Below are positions 26,114 through 34,573 of a stretch of 39,599 bases of DNA, in pieces. The number at the start of each line of letters is the position of its first letter. Within the stretch, counting starts at the first letter, position 1. Both the position numbers and the translations under genes were made by a program. The notes below the pieces were generated by a model. That model was not told the origin of the DNA. It was given only the letters and a program-made list of their open reading frames with translations, and searched no databases. This DNA comes from an uncultured Bacilli bacterium (GTDB lineage Bacteria > Bacillota_I > Bacilli_A > RF39 > UBA660): assembly GCA_944371305.1 (NCBI GenBank), contig CALVXM010000001.1, forward strand, positions 1 through 39,599, read 5' to 3'.

Positions 26114-28504
26114 TTACTTAAATGTACCATTTGAACCATCATAGGTAAATGTTTTTATAGCACTACAATTTCCAGCATTATCACAAGCTCTCATAGCATA
26201 CTGAATACTATAATCGCTAGCAAAACTTGTATGTAATTCCTCACTATAAGGTTCAGATAGATTTCCTCGAGTAATAGTCTTATTATCCGGTGATTTTAGA
26301 CTGCCATTATTAATATAATATTGCAATCTTTCTTTGGCAGAATATCCGCTTACGCAATAGTTAATTGCATTAGTTTGACTGGCTACTTTAGGAACAGCAC
26401 AATGCGATCTAGTAACTGTTAAATTATCAGCCAACTTATCATTAACTACATATTTAACACAAACTTTCCGACCTTGGCTAACATCAGGGGTACATTTACC
26501 ACCTGATGTTATTACAGGAGCAGTTTTATCTATTTTATAATTTGAACTGCAAATGACATCACTTTTTTTACCTGATACACTAGTTACTTGCGCACATACT
26601 TTATTAGTCACACTTTCACTTGATAAAGTTCTAGTGTAACTGGTAGAAGTTGTACTTGTCGTTGGTGTACAAGTCGATGCTGTTGTCGAACATGTTTTTA
26701 AACTTAATACACCACTAATACCACTAGAAGCTGTGGTCTTAACGACTACATTAGTTCTATACCAATTGTTAGTTCCAGGGGATCCGCTAGTTACTGCAAA
26801 TGTTGCTGATGGAGTTACTTTATCTAGCTTATATGTATCACTACATATCGTTGCACTCTTGCCATTATTATCTGTTGCTTTTATACAAATTCGATTACTT
26901 CCATTACTTGATATTGTAAAGTTTTTAGTAGTTCCGGTAAAAGTACTATCTGGAGTACAACTTGATGTACTATTAGTCTGACAACTACTCATACTACTTA
27001 TTCCGGTTCCGCTATTATCCGTTATCGTTGCCGTAACTGTAAAATCGGCATCTGCCCAGCCACTTGGATTAACATCTGAACTATTTAATAGTTTATAACT
27101 TATCGTTGGTGCATTCGCATCTACTTTAACTGTTCTATATACTGTTGCTATATTCCCTGCTTTATCTTTGGCTTGATATGTTACAGTATGAGTTCCTGCT
27201 TTTGTTGTACTTATACTAGATGGACTTATCGATATCGTTCCATCTGGTCCTGATAAGGCATCTGTAAAACTTACGCCACTACTTAGATTTACTGAATTTC
27301 CTTTCATTACTGTTAACATGGCTGTTCCACTTATTACTGGATTTGTTTTATCTAGTTTATATGTATCGCTACATATTTTAGTTGTCTTATTGTTATTATC
27401 AGTTACTTGAATACAAATTCGATTACTTCCTTCGGTTGTTATATAATTATCTTTAATATTTCCCGTAAATGTTCCTACTGGCGTACATTCACTAGTTGAA
27501 TTAGTAGTACATGAAGAAGCTGACTTAATTCCAGTTCCACTATTATCCGTTATTGTAGCTCTTACATAAAAATTACTTTTTGCCCAACCGTTACTATTGA
27601 TAGAACTTGCATCAGTTGGAGCAAAAGTTATTGTTGGTGCTTCAGCATCGACAATTATATTTCTTACTACTTCTCTAATATTACCAGCTTTATCTTTAAC
27701 CCGATATTTTACTTGTTTAGTTCCTACTGACGATGTATCAACTGTACTAGGTTCAATTACTAAACTACCGTCGATTCCTGATAAAGTATCTTCATAAGTA
27801 ACTCCTTTTTCCAAATCAACTGGATCATTTCGCATTACTATTAAATCAGTAACTCCAGATATAGTTGGTGGATTTTTATCTAGCTGAATACTTTCACATA
27901 CTTTTTCAGTTGTTCCTAAAGCATTAGTTGCTACTGCACATATATAATTTGTTCCTTCTTTACTTACTCCAACCGAATAAGTTGGTAATTTTTCCTCGAT
28001 ATTAGGTTCACATTCGCTATTATCGATACAATATTTAATGCTATCCCCATTACTTACTATATTAACTAACATATTAGCTTTTGCCCAACCATTAGTTATT
28101 AAACTCTCATCGTAAGTAATAGTAATTGTAGCTTCCTCTAAAACACATTCTTGATCGTATTCAAAATAATATTGATTATTATCCCAATAATACCAAACAC
28201 AACCTTCCATTTCTTCATCGGTTACCGGATTTATAATTTCTTTTTCTAAAAATCCAGTACTTTGAATACGATTAAGCATTATTGCTTTTTGATTATTGAT
28301 ATCTGGTTTTTCTAACTCATATTCCACACTGTAATTATAAGCAGCCTCTTCAATATTTTCAATCGTTTGTTCTAGTGATTTTTCTCTACTATTTTTAATT
28401 GAATTATCAATTATTGGAAAAGTTATTAAAGCTATTACTCCTAAAATAATAATAACAGCCATTAATTCAACCAAAGTAAAAGCTTTTATCTTTTTCTTTT
28501 TCAT
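26114..28504 (-). CDS. giant pilin-like Ig-repeat surface protein 3 (796 aa)
   Basis: Most upstream of the three tandem paralogues. Seen: a Lys-rich leader followed by A^FTLVELMAV (Ala instead of Gly before the cleavage point, Glu at position 5), a pilin head with CVWYYWD, the four-Cys module, two DUF5011-like Ig domains, Cys-paired modules, and a distinct C-terminal region of about 130 residues (CVKYVVNDKL, YAMRACDNAGNCSA). ATG 28504 is chosen because AGGTGAGTTT precedes it; ATG 28522 lacks a ribosome site and would add six residues. It has its own strong promoter and terminator. Confidence 0.85.
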   Translation of the reverse strand: MKKKKIKAFTLVELMAVIIILGVIALITFPIIDNSIKNSREKSLEQTIENIEEAAYNYSVEYELEKPDINNQKAIMLNRIQSTGFLEKEIINPVTDEEMEGCVWYYWDNNQYYFEYDQECVLEEATITITYDESLITNGWAKANMLVNIVSNGDSIKYCIDNSECEPNIEEKLPTYSVGVSKEGTNYICAVATNALGTTEKVCESIQLDKNPPTISGVTDLIVMRNDPVDLEKGVTYEDTLSGIDGSLVIEPSTVDTSSVGTKQVKYRVKDKAGNIREVVRNIIVDAEAPTITFAPTDASSINSNGWAKSNFYVRATITDNSGTGIKSASSCTTNSTSECTPVGTFTGNIKDNYITTEGSNRICIQVTDNNNKTTKICSDTYKLDKTNPVISGTAMLTVMKGNSVNLSSGVSFTDALSGPDGTISISPSSISTTKAGTHTVTYQAKDKAGNIATVYRTVKVDANAPTISYKLLNSSDVNPSGWADADFTVTATITDNSGTGISSMSSCQTNSTSSCTPDSTFTGTTKNFTISSNGSNRICIKATDNNGKSATICSDTYKLDKVTPSATFAVTSGSPGTNNWYRTNVVVKTTASSGISGVLSLKTCSTTASTCTPTTSTTSTSYTRTLSSESVTNKVCAQVTSVSGKKSDVICSSNYKIDKTAPVITSGGKCTPDVSQGRKVCVKYVVNDKLADNLTVTRSHCAVPKVASQTNAINYCVSGYSAKERLQYYINNGSLKSPDNKTITRGNLSEPYSEELHTSFASDYSIQYAMRACDNAGNCSAIKTFTYDGSNGTFK
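26964..27310 (-). repeat. 347-bp identical block, copy in giant pilin 3
   Basis: Partner of 24477-24823, in the same orientation 2487 bases away. Identity ends sharply on both sides. Confidence 0.95.
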
Positions 28505-28531
28505 AAACTCACCTATCTTCACTATAAATAA

Positions 28532-28560
28532 ATTATATCACAATCACCAAAATTTGACAA
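28532..28560 (-). promoter_or_regulatory. promoter of giant pilin 3
   Basis: TTGTCA at 28555-28560, a 17-bp spacer and TATAAT at 28532-28537 on the minus strand. Confidence 0.7.
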
Positions 28561-28570
28561 CAAAAAAAGT

Positions 28571-28897
28571 TTAACTATTTACTTTTAAAGCATCGATAAA
28601 CTTTTCAATTTTTTGAGCTTTCTCCCCTAAAATTATTTTCAATTGATTATCAATTTCTACAATTCCTTGAGCGCCTATTTTTTGGATTCCTTCTTTATTA
28701 ACTAATTTAGTGTTCTTAAGTTCAACTATAAAGCGCGATTTGTTAGTTTCATAACTAACAATGTTATCTTTACCTCCTAGATATTCAACTAATTTATTAG
28801 CCTCCAATTTAAAATCTTTCTGTTTTGATTTTACGATAGCCACTGCAATAATTATTAAAATAATTACAATTATCAAATATTGCCAAATATTTCCCAT
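28571..28897 (-). CDS. membrane-anchored PTS EIIB-like domain lacking the catalytic Cys
   Basis: Small membrane protein: one N-terminal helix (about 5-22) and a cytoplasmic domain of about 75 residues resembling glucose-type PTS EIIB. Seen: ANKLVEYLGGKDNI matches the EIIB start (GGKENI), GIQKIGAQGIVEID matches the middle, and GEKAQKIEKFIDAL the end. The phosphorylated Cys of DACxTRLR is replaced by Asn52 in ETNKSRF. It therefore cannot carry phosphate in the usual way and may be a structural or regulatory relic. ATG 28897 follows AGGTGATAAAA. A weak six-bp hairpin with a T run after the stop (28565-28586) may end the transcript. Confidence 0.75.
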   Translation of the reverse strand: MGNIWQYLIIVIILIIIAVAIVKSKQKDFKLEANKLVEYLGGKDNIVSYETNKSRFIVELKNTKLVNKEGIQKIGAQGIVEIDNQLKIILGEKAQKIEKFIDALKVNS

Positions 28898-29013
28898 TTT
28901 TATCACCTATTACCAATTATACTATAATTTATCAAATTTGCAAACAATTAATTGTATAATTTTAGGTTTTAGTGTAAGATAATAATAGACATAATTTAGA
29001 AAGGAGATTAATT

Positions 29014-30138
29014 GTGAAAAAAATATCAAAATATAAAGTTGATGTTTGGTTACTATTGATTTTGTTAGTTTTTGTCATTATAAGCTTAGTTACTATAAGT
29101 AGTGCTCAAGATTTGATTTCAAATAACTCTTTAGTTATTAAACAATTATTATGGTATATAGCTGGTTTTATAATCGCCTACTTTATTATGTTTATTGGCA
29201 ATGATTTTATTTATCGAAATGCTTGGTTTTTATATATAATAGGAATAATTTCATTACTAGGATTATTATTATTCGCTGAACCTATTAATAATGCTAAATG
29301 TTGGTATAGTATTCCCGGTATTGGAACAATCCAACCAAGTGAATTTATGAAAATAATTCTCATTATCACTTTAGGTACAATGATACATAAATTTAATGAA
29401 GAATTTTCTAATCCATCGGTTATGGAAGAATTCAAATTTTTAATTAAAGTAGCTATTGTCGTTTTAATACCAAGTATTTTAACTTTTTTACAACCGGATA
29501 CTGGAGTTGTACTCATATACCTACTTATCACAATTATCATGCTTTTTGTATCAGGCATTCGTTATCGGTGGTTTATTCTCTTATTTTCTATTATTTTTAT
29601 TTTAGTTGCTTTCGTCATAGCAGTATATTTTATCAATACCGATTTATTTATCAATATCTTTGGAACTGATTTTTTCTTAAGAATTGATCGATTGCTAGAT
29701 TGGTCTAATAGTAGTGGTTATCAATTAGAAAATGGCATAATTAGTATCGGGTCAGGTGGATTTTTAGGAATGGGTATCGGTAATACACCAATATATTTTC
29801 CAGAACCTCAAACTGATTTTATCTTTGCTGTTTATGCTAATAACTTTGGCTTCATTGGTACCATAATTTTATTAGGATTAATTGCCTTTTTCGATATAAA
29901 ATTAATTTTACTCGCTATTAAAAACACCAATTTAACTAATAAATTTATTATTGCTGGAATTGTTGGCATGTTAATTTATCAACAACTACAAAATATTGGA
30001 ATGACTTTTGGGTTAATGCCAATAACAGGAATTACTTTACCATTTATAAGTTACGGCGGATCTTCATTATTAAGTTATATGATTATGATTGGGATTATTT
30101 TTAATATTTCTAATGAAACTATTAGATATACTAATTGA
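29014..30138 (+). CDS. rodA: SEDS peptidoglycan glycosyltransferase RodA/FtsW family
   Basis: Polytopic membrane protein polymerising lipid II into glycan strands with a class B PBP. Seen: about ten hydrophobic segments over 374 residues, the extracellular-loop FPEPQTDFIFA carrying the catalytic-type Asp, GSGGFLGMGIGNT, and the C-terminal signature LMPITGITLPFISYGGSS. GTG 29014 follows AAAGGAGATTAATT. RodA is favoured over FtsW or SpoVE because of the short N-terminus and PITGITLPF, but the split is not certain. Confidence 0.9.
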   Translation: MKKISKYKVDVWLLLILLVFVIISLVTISSAQDLISNNSLVIKQLLWYIAGFIIAYFIMFIGNDFIYRNAWFLYIIGIISLLGLLLFAEPINNAKCWYSIPGIGTIQPSEFMKIILIITLGTMIHKFNEEFSNPSVMEEFKFLIKVAIVVLIPSILTFLQPDTGVVLIYLLITIIMLFVSGIRYRWFILLFSIIFILVAFVIAVYFINTDLFINIFGTDFFLRIDRLLDWSNSSGYQLENGIISIGSGGFLGMGIGNTPIYFPEPQTDFIFAVYANNFGFIGTIILLGLIAFFDIKLILLAIKNTNLTNKFIIAGIVGMLIYQQLQNIGMTFGLMPITGITLPFISYGGSSLLSYMIMIGIIFNISNETIRYTN

Positions 30139-30191
30139 CAGTTATAATAAATTGTGGTATATTAGTTTTCCTGTACGAGGAGAGATATTTT

Positions 30192-30638
30192 ATGAATGAA
30201 AGAAAAAAAGTCTATGTAGTATGTTGTAAAGATGAGTATAAATTAGTAGCCGAACATTTAGGCGAAATAATCGATCCAACAAAAGAAGATGTTATTCTAC
30301 CTTTTTCTTTTTTTCAGTATGAACAAATTGATACGATAATTAATCTAGTTACTCTTAAAATAATAGAAAAAATGGAAAATAAACATCAAGAATTTGCAAA
30401 AATATTAGCTAAAGAAGAATGGTATAATCGTAAGTACCAACACTTTTTATCTAAAATTGAGGATGTCGATCAAATAATCATATTAGATAATAATTCTTTT
30501 ACTTGTGATGAACAAGATATCGAAGAAAAAAATCGAGAAATGGATTATAGTTTAAAAAGTGATAAACATATTAAAAGAATCGATGCGGGATTATTTAAAA
30601 AAAAGGAAGGTAAAATGCTTAAAAAATCAATTAATTGA
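30192..30638 (+). CDS. hypothetical protein downstream of rodA
   Basis: No family recognised. It has 148 residues, is soluble, strongly charged and mostly helical, starts KKVYVVCCKDEYKLVAEHLG and ends in a Lys-rich tail (FKKKEGKMLKKSIN). ATG 30192 is preferred because ACGAGGAGAGA precedes it. It lies 53 bases after rodA with no terminator between, so it is probably co-transcribed; a strong terminator overlaps its end. Confidence 0.7.
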   Translation: MNERKKVYVVCCKDEYKLVAEHLGEIIDPTKEDVILPFSFFQYEQIDTIINLVTLKIIEKMENKHQEFAKILAKEEWYNRKYQHFLSKIEDVDQIIILDNNSFTCDEQDIEEKNREMDYSLKSDKHIKRIDAGLFKKKEGKMLKKSIN

Positions 30639-30660
30639 ATTTCGATTAATTGATTTTTTT
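30621..30660 (+). terminator. terminator of rodA-hypothetical unit
   Basis: A 15-bp perfect stem (30621-30635 with 30645-30659), a nine-base loop and a T run on the plus strand, overlapping the last codons of the hypothetical gene. Confidence 0.85.
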
Positions 30661-30666
30661 TACAAT

Positions 30667-30695
30667 AAAACAACTGATTATTCTTCAGTTGTTTT
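30667..30695 (-). terminator. rpmF terminator
   Basis: An 11-bp perfect stem (30667-30677 with 30685-30695), a seven-base loop containing the rpmF stop, and a short T run on the minus strand. Confidence 0.7.
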
Positions 30696-30860
30696 AACTA
30701 CTTCTTTACCCTTATAAGTTCCACATTTTGGACATACCCTATGTGGTTTTACTGCTTCTCCACATTTTGGACATTTTACAGTTGTATTAGCTTCAATTAC
30801 ATAATGTGTTCTTCTTTTACGTCCACGCGTTTTACTAACTTTTCTAAATGGTACTGCCAT
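30678..30860 (-). CDS. rpmF: 50S ribosomal protein L32, zinc-binding type
   Basis: Large-subunit ribosomal protein with a zinc ribbon. Seen: [20 protein letters not shown], then CPKC and a second CPKC about 14 residues later. The 60-residue length is typical. It is preceded at 18 bases by the yceD-like gene, the standard pairing in bacteria. Confidence 0.97.
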   Translation of the reverse strand: MAVPFRKVSKTRGRKRRTHYVIEANTTVKCPKCGEAVKPHRVCPKCGTYKGKEVVKTTEE

Positions 30861-30878
30861 TTAATAACACCTCTTTCC

Positions 30879-31346
30879 TTATAATAATTCTTTTAGTTTT
30901 TCTAACTCAGGATTAATTCTATCTTCCTTATCAGTTATAAATTGCCAACCATCACCTTTTAATTTAACATCGGATACATCATCATTTACAACTCTAAGGG
31001 GAATTTCCATTAATATATTTTCCCATATTATTGGAAAAATATCAATACTATTTGTATCATTTTTGATATTTTCTTCCAACAATTCATCAAAATCATCATC
31101 GATTTCAATTAAAAAAGGATAATTCGTTGGTTTTAAAGTAATTGAACAAGGTAAAACCATAGTTCCTTTAATACTAGCTTTTAAATGATATTGATCAAAT
31201 CCATTAGTTATAGTACCTTTAATTTGAACATTATCTAATTTAATAATAGAAGTATCTTTTAATTGTTCTTTAGAAAAAGAATATTCAAAGCTAAAAGACG
31301 CCTCTTTTTCTATTCCACTTTTTAATTTTGTAATATCGACATTCAT
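30879..31346 (-). CDS. yceD: YceD/DUF177 family protein
   Basis: Cytosolic protein of the DUF177 family, linked by genetics in other species to 23S rRNA accumulation or large-subunit assembly. Seen: a beta-rich core with IKGTITNGFDQYHLKASIKG, an acidic stretch (DDDFDELLEEN), and the C-terminal DGWQFITDKEDRINPELEKL, where relatives have DPRLAKLKELL-type endings. The length of 155 residues is normal. ATG 31346 follows GGTGATGGGG. The position before rpmF supports the call. Confidence 0.85.
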   Translation of the reverse strand: MNVDITKLKSGIEKEASFSFEYSFSKEQLKDTSIIKLDNVQIKGTITNGFDQYHLKASIKGTMVLPCSITLKPTNYPFLIEIDDDFDELLEENIKNDTNSIDIFPIIWENILMEIPLRVVNDDVSDVKLKGDGWQFITDKEDRINPELEKLKELL

Positions 31347-31362
31347 CCCCATCACCACAACA

Positions 31363-31391
31363 ATTATACATAAAAAAATTTTAAAAGTAAA
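31363..31391 (-). promoter_or_regulatory. promoter of yceD-rpmF
   Basis: TTTACT at 31386-31391, a 17-bp spacer and TATAAT at 31363-31368 on the minus strand, in the divergent region shared with tmcAL. Confidence 0.6.
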
Positions 31392-31423
31392 GAAAATTTG
31401 ATATAATCTATTTAGGTGATTTT

Positions 31424-32500
31424 ATGGTCGGTATTATTTGTGAATATAATCCATTACATAATGGGCATCTTCATCATCTAAAAGAAATTAAAAAAAGATT
31501 TCCCGATGAAGTAATAACTTTAGTATTAGCTGGTAATTTTTTAAACCGTGGTGAGGTTAGTGTTTTAGAAAAATATGATAAGACTAATCTAGCTTTAGAT
31601 TACGTTGATTTAGTAGTTGAACTACCAACAGTCTTAGCCACCCAAGCTGCCGATATGTACGCTTATGGTGCGATTAGTATTTTAGATAATTTAAAATGTA
31701 ATTATCTTGTTTTTGGAAGTGAGTCAAATGATATTGAAAAACTAACAAAAATTACTCATACTATTTTAAAAAACGAAATGAAAATCAAAAAATTTATGAA
31801 ACAAGGTTATAGTTATCCAGCTAGTATTGGTCTTGCTTTAAAGAAAAATTCGAATATAGAAATAAATTCACCTAATGATTTATTGGGCATCAGTTATTTA
31901 AAAGCCATTATTAAGTTAAATAGTAAAATTAAACCGATTACGATAAAAAGAACTACTGACTACCATAATTCTTTAACAGAAGGCAAAATAAGTAGTGCAA
32001 CTAGTATTAGAAAATTAATAAGTAATCAGCAAAATATTCAAAATTATGTTCCTCATAAAACATTAAATTATATTAAAAATATTGATCTTAATGACTTTTT
32101 TTTAATTATTAAATATAAAATTCTAACCGAAGATTTAACTATATATCAAGATATCGATTTTAATTTAAACAATGCTTTAAAAAAAAATATTACAAAATCA
32201 ACTAATATTGATCAATTGATTGCTAACGTTAAAAGCAAAAATTACACTTATAATAAAATAAAAAGAAGCTTAGTTCATATTTTATGTTGTATTAAAAAAA
32301 ATAATTACAAACTAGAATATATTCACATTTTAGGATTCAATCAAAAAGGAAAAAAATATTTAAATAAAATTAAAAAAGAAGTAAAACTTCCTTTAATTAC
32401 TAACTATAATGATTTACTAAAGCAACAAATTTTAATCGATAAAATATATGCTCTAATTACTAATGATATTAAACCAATTAAGCCAATTATCAAAGACTAA
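31424..32500 (+). CDS. tmcAL: tRNA(Met) cytidine acetate ligase
   Basis: ATP-dependent enzyme forming N4-acetylcytidine at the wobble position of elongator tRNA-Met from acetate; the Bacillus gene was called ylbM. Seen: MVGIICEYNPLHNGHLHHLK, the nucleotidyltransferase HxGH motif at residues 12-15, ELPTVLATQAADMYA, and TSIRKLISN with the second nucleotide-binding block. The length is 358 residues; the C-terminal part is Lys/Asn-rich and somewhat shorter than in Bacillus. It is divergent from yceD-rpmF; in Bacillus the same genes are neighbours. AGGTGATTTT precedes the ATG. The gene overlaps miaA by four bases at the 3' ends. Confidence 0.92.
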   Translation: MVGIICEYNPLHNGHLHHLKEIKKRFPDEVITLVLAGNFLNRGEVSVLEKYDKTNLALDYVDLVVELPTVLATQAADMYAYGAISILDNLKCNYLVFGSESNDIEKLTKITHTILKNEMKIKKFMKQGYSYPASIGLALKKNSNIEINSPNDLLGISYLKAIIKLNSKIKPITIKRTTDYHNSLTEGKISSATSIRKLISNQQNIQNYVPHKTLNYIKNIDLNDFFLIIKYKILTEDLTIYQDIDFNLNNALKKNITKSTNIDQLIANVKSKNYTYNKIKRSLVHILCCIKKNNYKLEYIHILGFNQKGKKYLNKIKKEVKLPLITNYNDLLKQQILIDKIYALITNDIKPIKPIIKD

Positions 32501-33384
32501 TTATGGCTTTTTTCTTTTAAATAATTATATACTTCCAAAACCGTTTTATCAAAATTGTTAAAATCAACATTAAACCAAGTGACATTCATCTGATTATTAA
32601 ACCAAGTATATTGTCTTTTAGCATATTTTCGACTATTTCTTTTCATAATTTCCAAACATTCTTCTAAAGACTGTTTCCCCTCAAAATAAGGAAATAATTC
32701 TTTATAACCAATTGGTGTCATAACAGCCTTAGTTCTAATATTAGATTCAAAAATTTTTTTAGCTTCATCTAATAATCCTTCTTTAACCATTTCATTAACA
32801 CGATTATTAATTTTTTCATATAAAAGATTTCGATCAGTCGTTAAACCGATAAAAAAAGTATCGTACAACAATTTGTCAGTCTTTTTTTTCTCACTTATTT
32901 TTTTATGATTATTTAAACAATAATTTAAAGCTCTTACTAACCTTTGTCGATTATTAATATGAATATCGACATCTTTATCAATTTCCTTTAATTTCTTGTA
33001 GATTTCTTCATTACTTAATTCTACAAATTGATTATCATCTTTTTCTTTTTCGAATTGATAATCATATAAAGCAGCTTTGATATAAAGTCCCGTTCCCCCT
33101 ACCATAATTGGTGTCTTACCTCTTTTTAAAATATCATCAATCACTTTTCTACAATCCTTTTGATAATCATAAACTGTATAATCTTCATCAATATTTTTAA
33201 TATCAAATAAATAATGAGGAATATTTTCTTTTTCTTCTTCTTTTATTTTAGCAGTCGCAATATCTAAATTTTTGTATATTTGTGTACTATCAACATTAAT
33301 TATCTCACCATTTAGTTTTTTAGCCAATTCAATACTCATCCTTGTTTTTCCTACACCAGTAGGTCCTAATATAACTATGACCAT
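32497..33384 (-). CDS. miaA: tRNA dimethylallyltransferase
   Basis: Adds the isopentenyl group to A37 of tRNAs reading UNN codons. Seen: the P-loop GPTGVGKT at the N-terminus, VDSTQIYKNLDIATAK, PHYLFDI, MVGGTGLYIKAALYDY, NRQRLVRALNY, TPIGYKELFPYFEG, and RNSRKYAKRQYTWFN. The 295-residue length is typical. ATG 33384 follows GAGGTGAGTT. It has its own strong promoter. Confidence 0.97.
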   Translation of the reverse strand: MVIVILGPTGVGKTRMSIELAKKLNGEIINVDSTQIYKNLDIATAKIKEEEKENIPHYLFDIKNIDEDYTVYDYQKDCRKVIDDILKRGKTPIMVGGTGLYIKAALYDYQFEKEKDDNQFVELSNEEIYKKLKEIDKDVDIHINNRQRLVRALNYCLNNHKKISEKKKTDKLLYDTFFIGLTTDRNLLYEKINNRVNEMVKEGLLDEAKKIFESNIRTKAVMTPIGYKELFPYFEGKQSLEECLEIMKRNSRKYAKRQYTWFNNQMNVTWFNVDFNNFDKTVLEVYNYLKEKSHN

Positions 33385-33401
33385 AACTCACCTCTTCAAT
33401 T

Positions 33402-33430
33402 ATTATATTTAAAATAATCTTTTTAGTCAA
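33402..33430 (-). promoter_or_regulatory. miaA promoter
   Basis: TTGACT at 33425-33430, a 17-bp spacer and TATAAT at 33402-33407 on the minus strand. Confidence 0.8.
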
Positions 33431-33475
33431 TTAATATTTGCTTATATATAAACATATAATTAGGTGGTGATTAAT

Positions 33476-34564
33476 TTGAAAATATGTGTATATGCAATTT
33501 GTAAAAATGAGGAAAAATTTGTCGATCGTTTTTGTGAGTCAGTAAAAGATGCCGACGGAGTTTACGTACTTGATACAGGATCTAGTGATGATACTATCGC
33601 TCGTCTAGAAAGTCATGGTGTCAATGTTACTCAAAAAATAATTGATCCTTGGCGTTTTGATGTGGCTAGGAACCTATCATTAGAATTAGTACCTGAAGAC
33701 TACGACGTTTGTGTTTGTCTAGATTTAGATGAAGTATTAGAAAAGGGATGGAAAGACATCATTTTAAATAACTGGCAAAATGATACAACTAGACTAAGAT
33801 ATAACTACATTTGGCGTTATGATGAATATGGCAATCCGAGCGTCAATTTTTTAGCCGATAAAATTCATGCTAGAAAAAATTATAAATGGGTTAATCCTGT
33901 TCATGAAATTTTAAGCTATAACGGTGAGGAAAAATTTATAACTTGCGAAAACTTAACGATTAGTCATTATCCAGATAACAATAAATCACGGTCTTCTTAT
34001 CTTCCTTTGTTAGAATTAGCTGTTAAAGAAGATCCTACTAATGATCGTAATACCCATTATTTAGGTCGCGAATATATGTACTATCAAAAATGGAACGAAG
34101 CAATCGATATGTTAATAAGACATTTAAATTTGCCAAATGCAACATGGAAAGATGAAAGATGTGCTTCTATGAGATTTATAGCAAGATGTTATAAAAATTT
34201 AAATCGATTTGAAGAAGCTAAAATGTGGCTTAGTAAAGCCATTTTAGAAGCACCCTATTTAAGAGATCCTTATGTTGAAACAGCTTTATTATATTATCAA
34301 TTAAGAGATTGGAATAATGTTATAAAATATTGTAATGATGCTTTAAAAATAGAAAGTCACGCCAAAAGTTATATCAATGAAACATTCAGTTGGGATTATA
34401 CAATCTATGATTTATTATCGATTAGTTATTATAATATCGGCAATTATAATAAATCAAAAGAATACGTCGATAAAGCTATCATAATGGCCCCAAATGATGA
34501 AAGATTAAAAAATAATAAAATAATTATTGAAAAAAAACTAGTTAATGATGTAAAACCTAACTAG
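33476..34564 (+). CDS. family 2 glycosyltransferase fused to TPR repeats
   Basis: Probable cytosolic glycosyltransferase. Seen: a short GT-A domain (about residues 1-180) with [25 protein letters not shown] and the metal-binding DLDE near 92-95, then about 170 residues of helical TPR-like repeats ([52 protein letters not shown]). The GT2-TPR combination is typical of enzymes that modify protein or peptide acceptors, with the TPR as acceptor dock; that role is inferred. Start TTG 33476 lies five bases after AGGTGGTGA; GTG 33464 is too close to the same site. It is convergent with queA across a shared terminator. Confidence 0.85.
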   Translation: MKICVYAICKNEEKFVDRFCESVKDADGVYVLDTGSSDDTIARLESHGVNVTQKIIDPWRFDVARNLSLELVPEDYDVCVCLDLDEVLEKGWKDIILNNWQNDTTRLRYNYIWRYDEYGNPSVNFLADKIHARKNYKWVNPVHEILSYNGEEKFITCENLTISHYPDNNKSRSSYLPLLELAVKEDPTNDRNTHYLGREYMYYQKWNEAIDMLIRHLNLPNATWKDERCASMRFIARCYKNLNRFEEAKMWLSKAILEAPYLRDPYVETALLYYQLRDWNNVIKYCNDALKIESHAKSYINETFSWDYTIYDLLSISYYNIGNYNKSKEYVDKAIIMAPNDERLKNNKIIIEKKLVNDVKPN

Positions 34565-34573
34565 TCTTTTTTT
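34531..34573. terminator. bidirectional terminator between the GT-TPR gene and queA
   Basis: An eight-bp stem (34537-34544 with 34558-34565) flanked by A and T runs on both sides, overlapping the ends of both convergent genes. Confidence 0.7.

Noticed and set aside
26684-26690. TGTCGAA, a single 0A-like box
   Set aside because: It lies inside the coding region of giant pilin 3, is not repeated, and no promoter is near.
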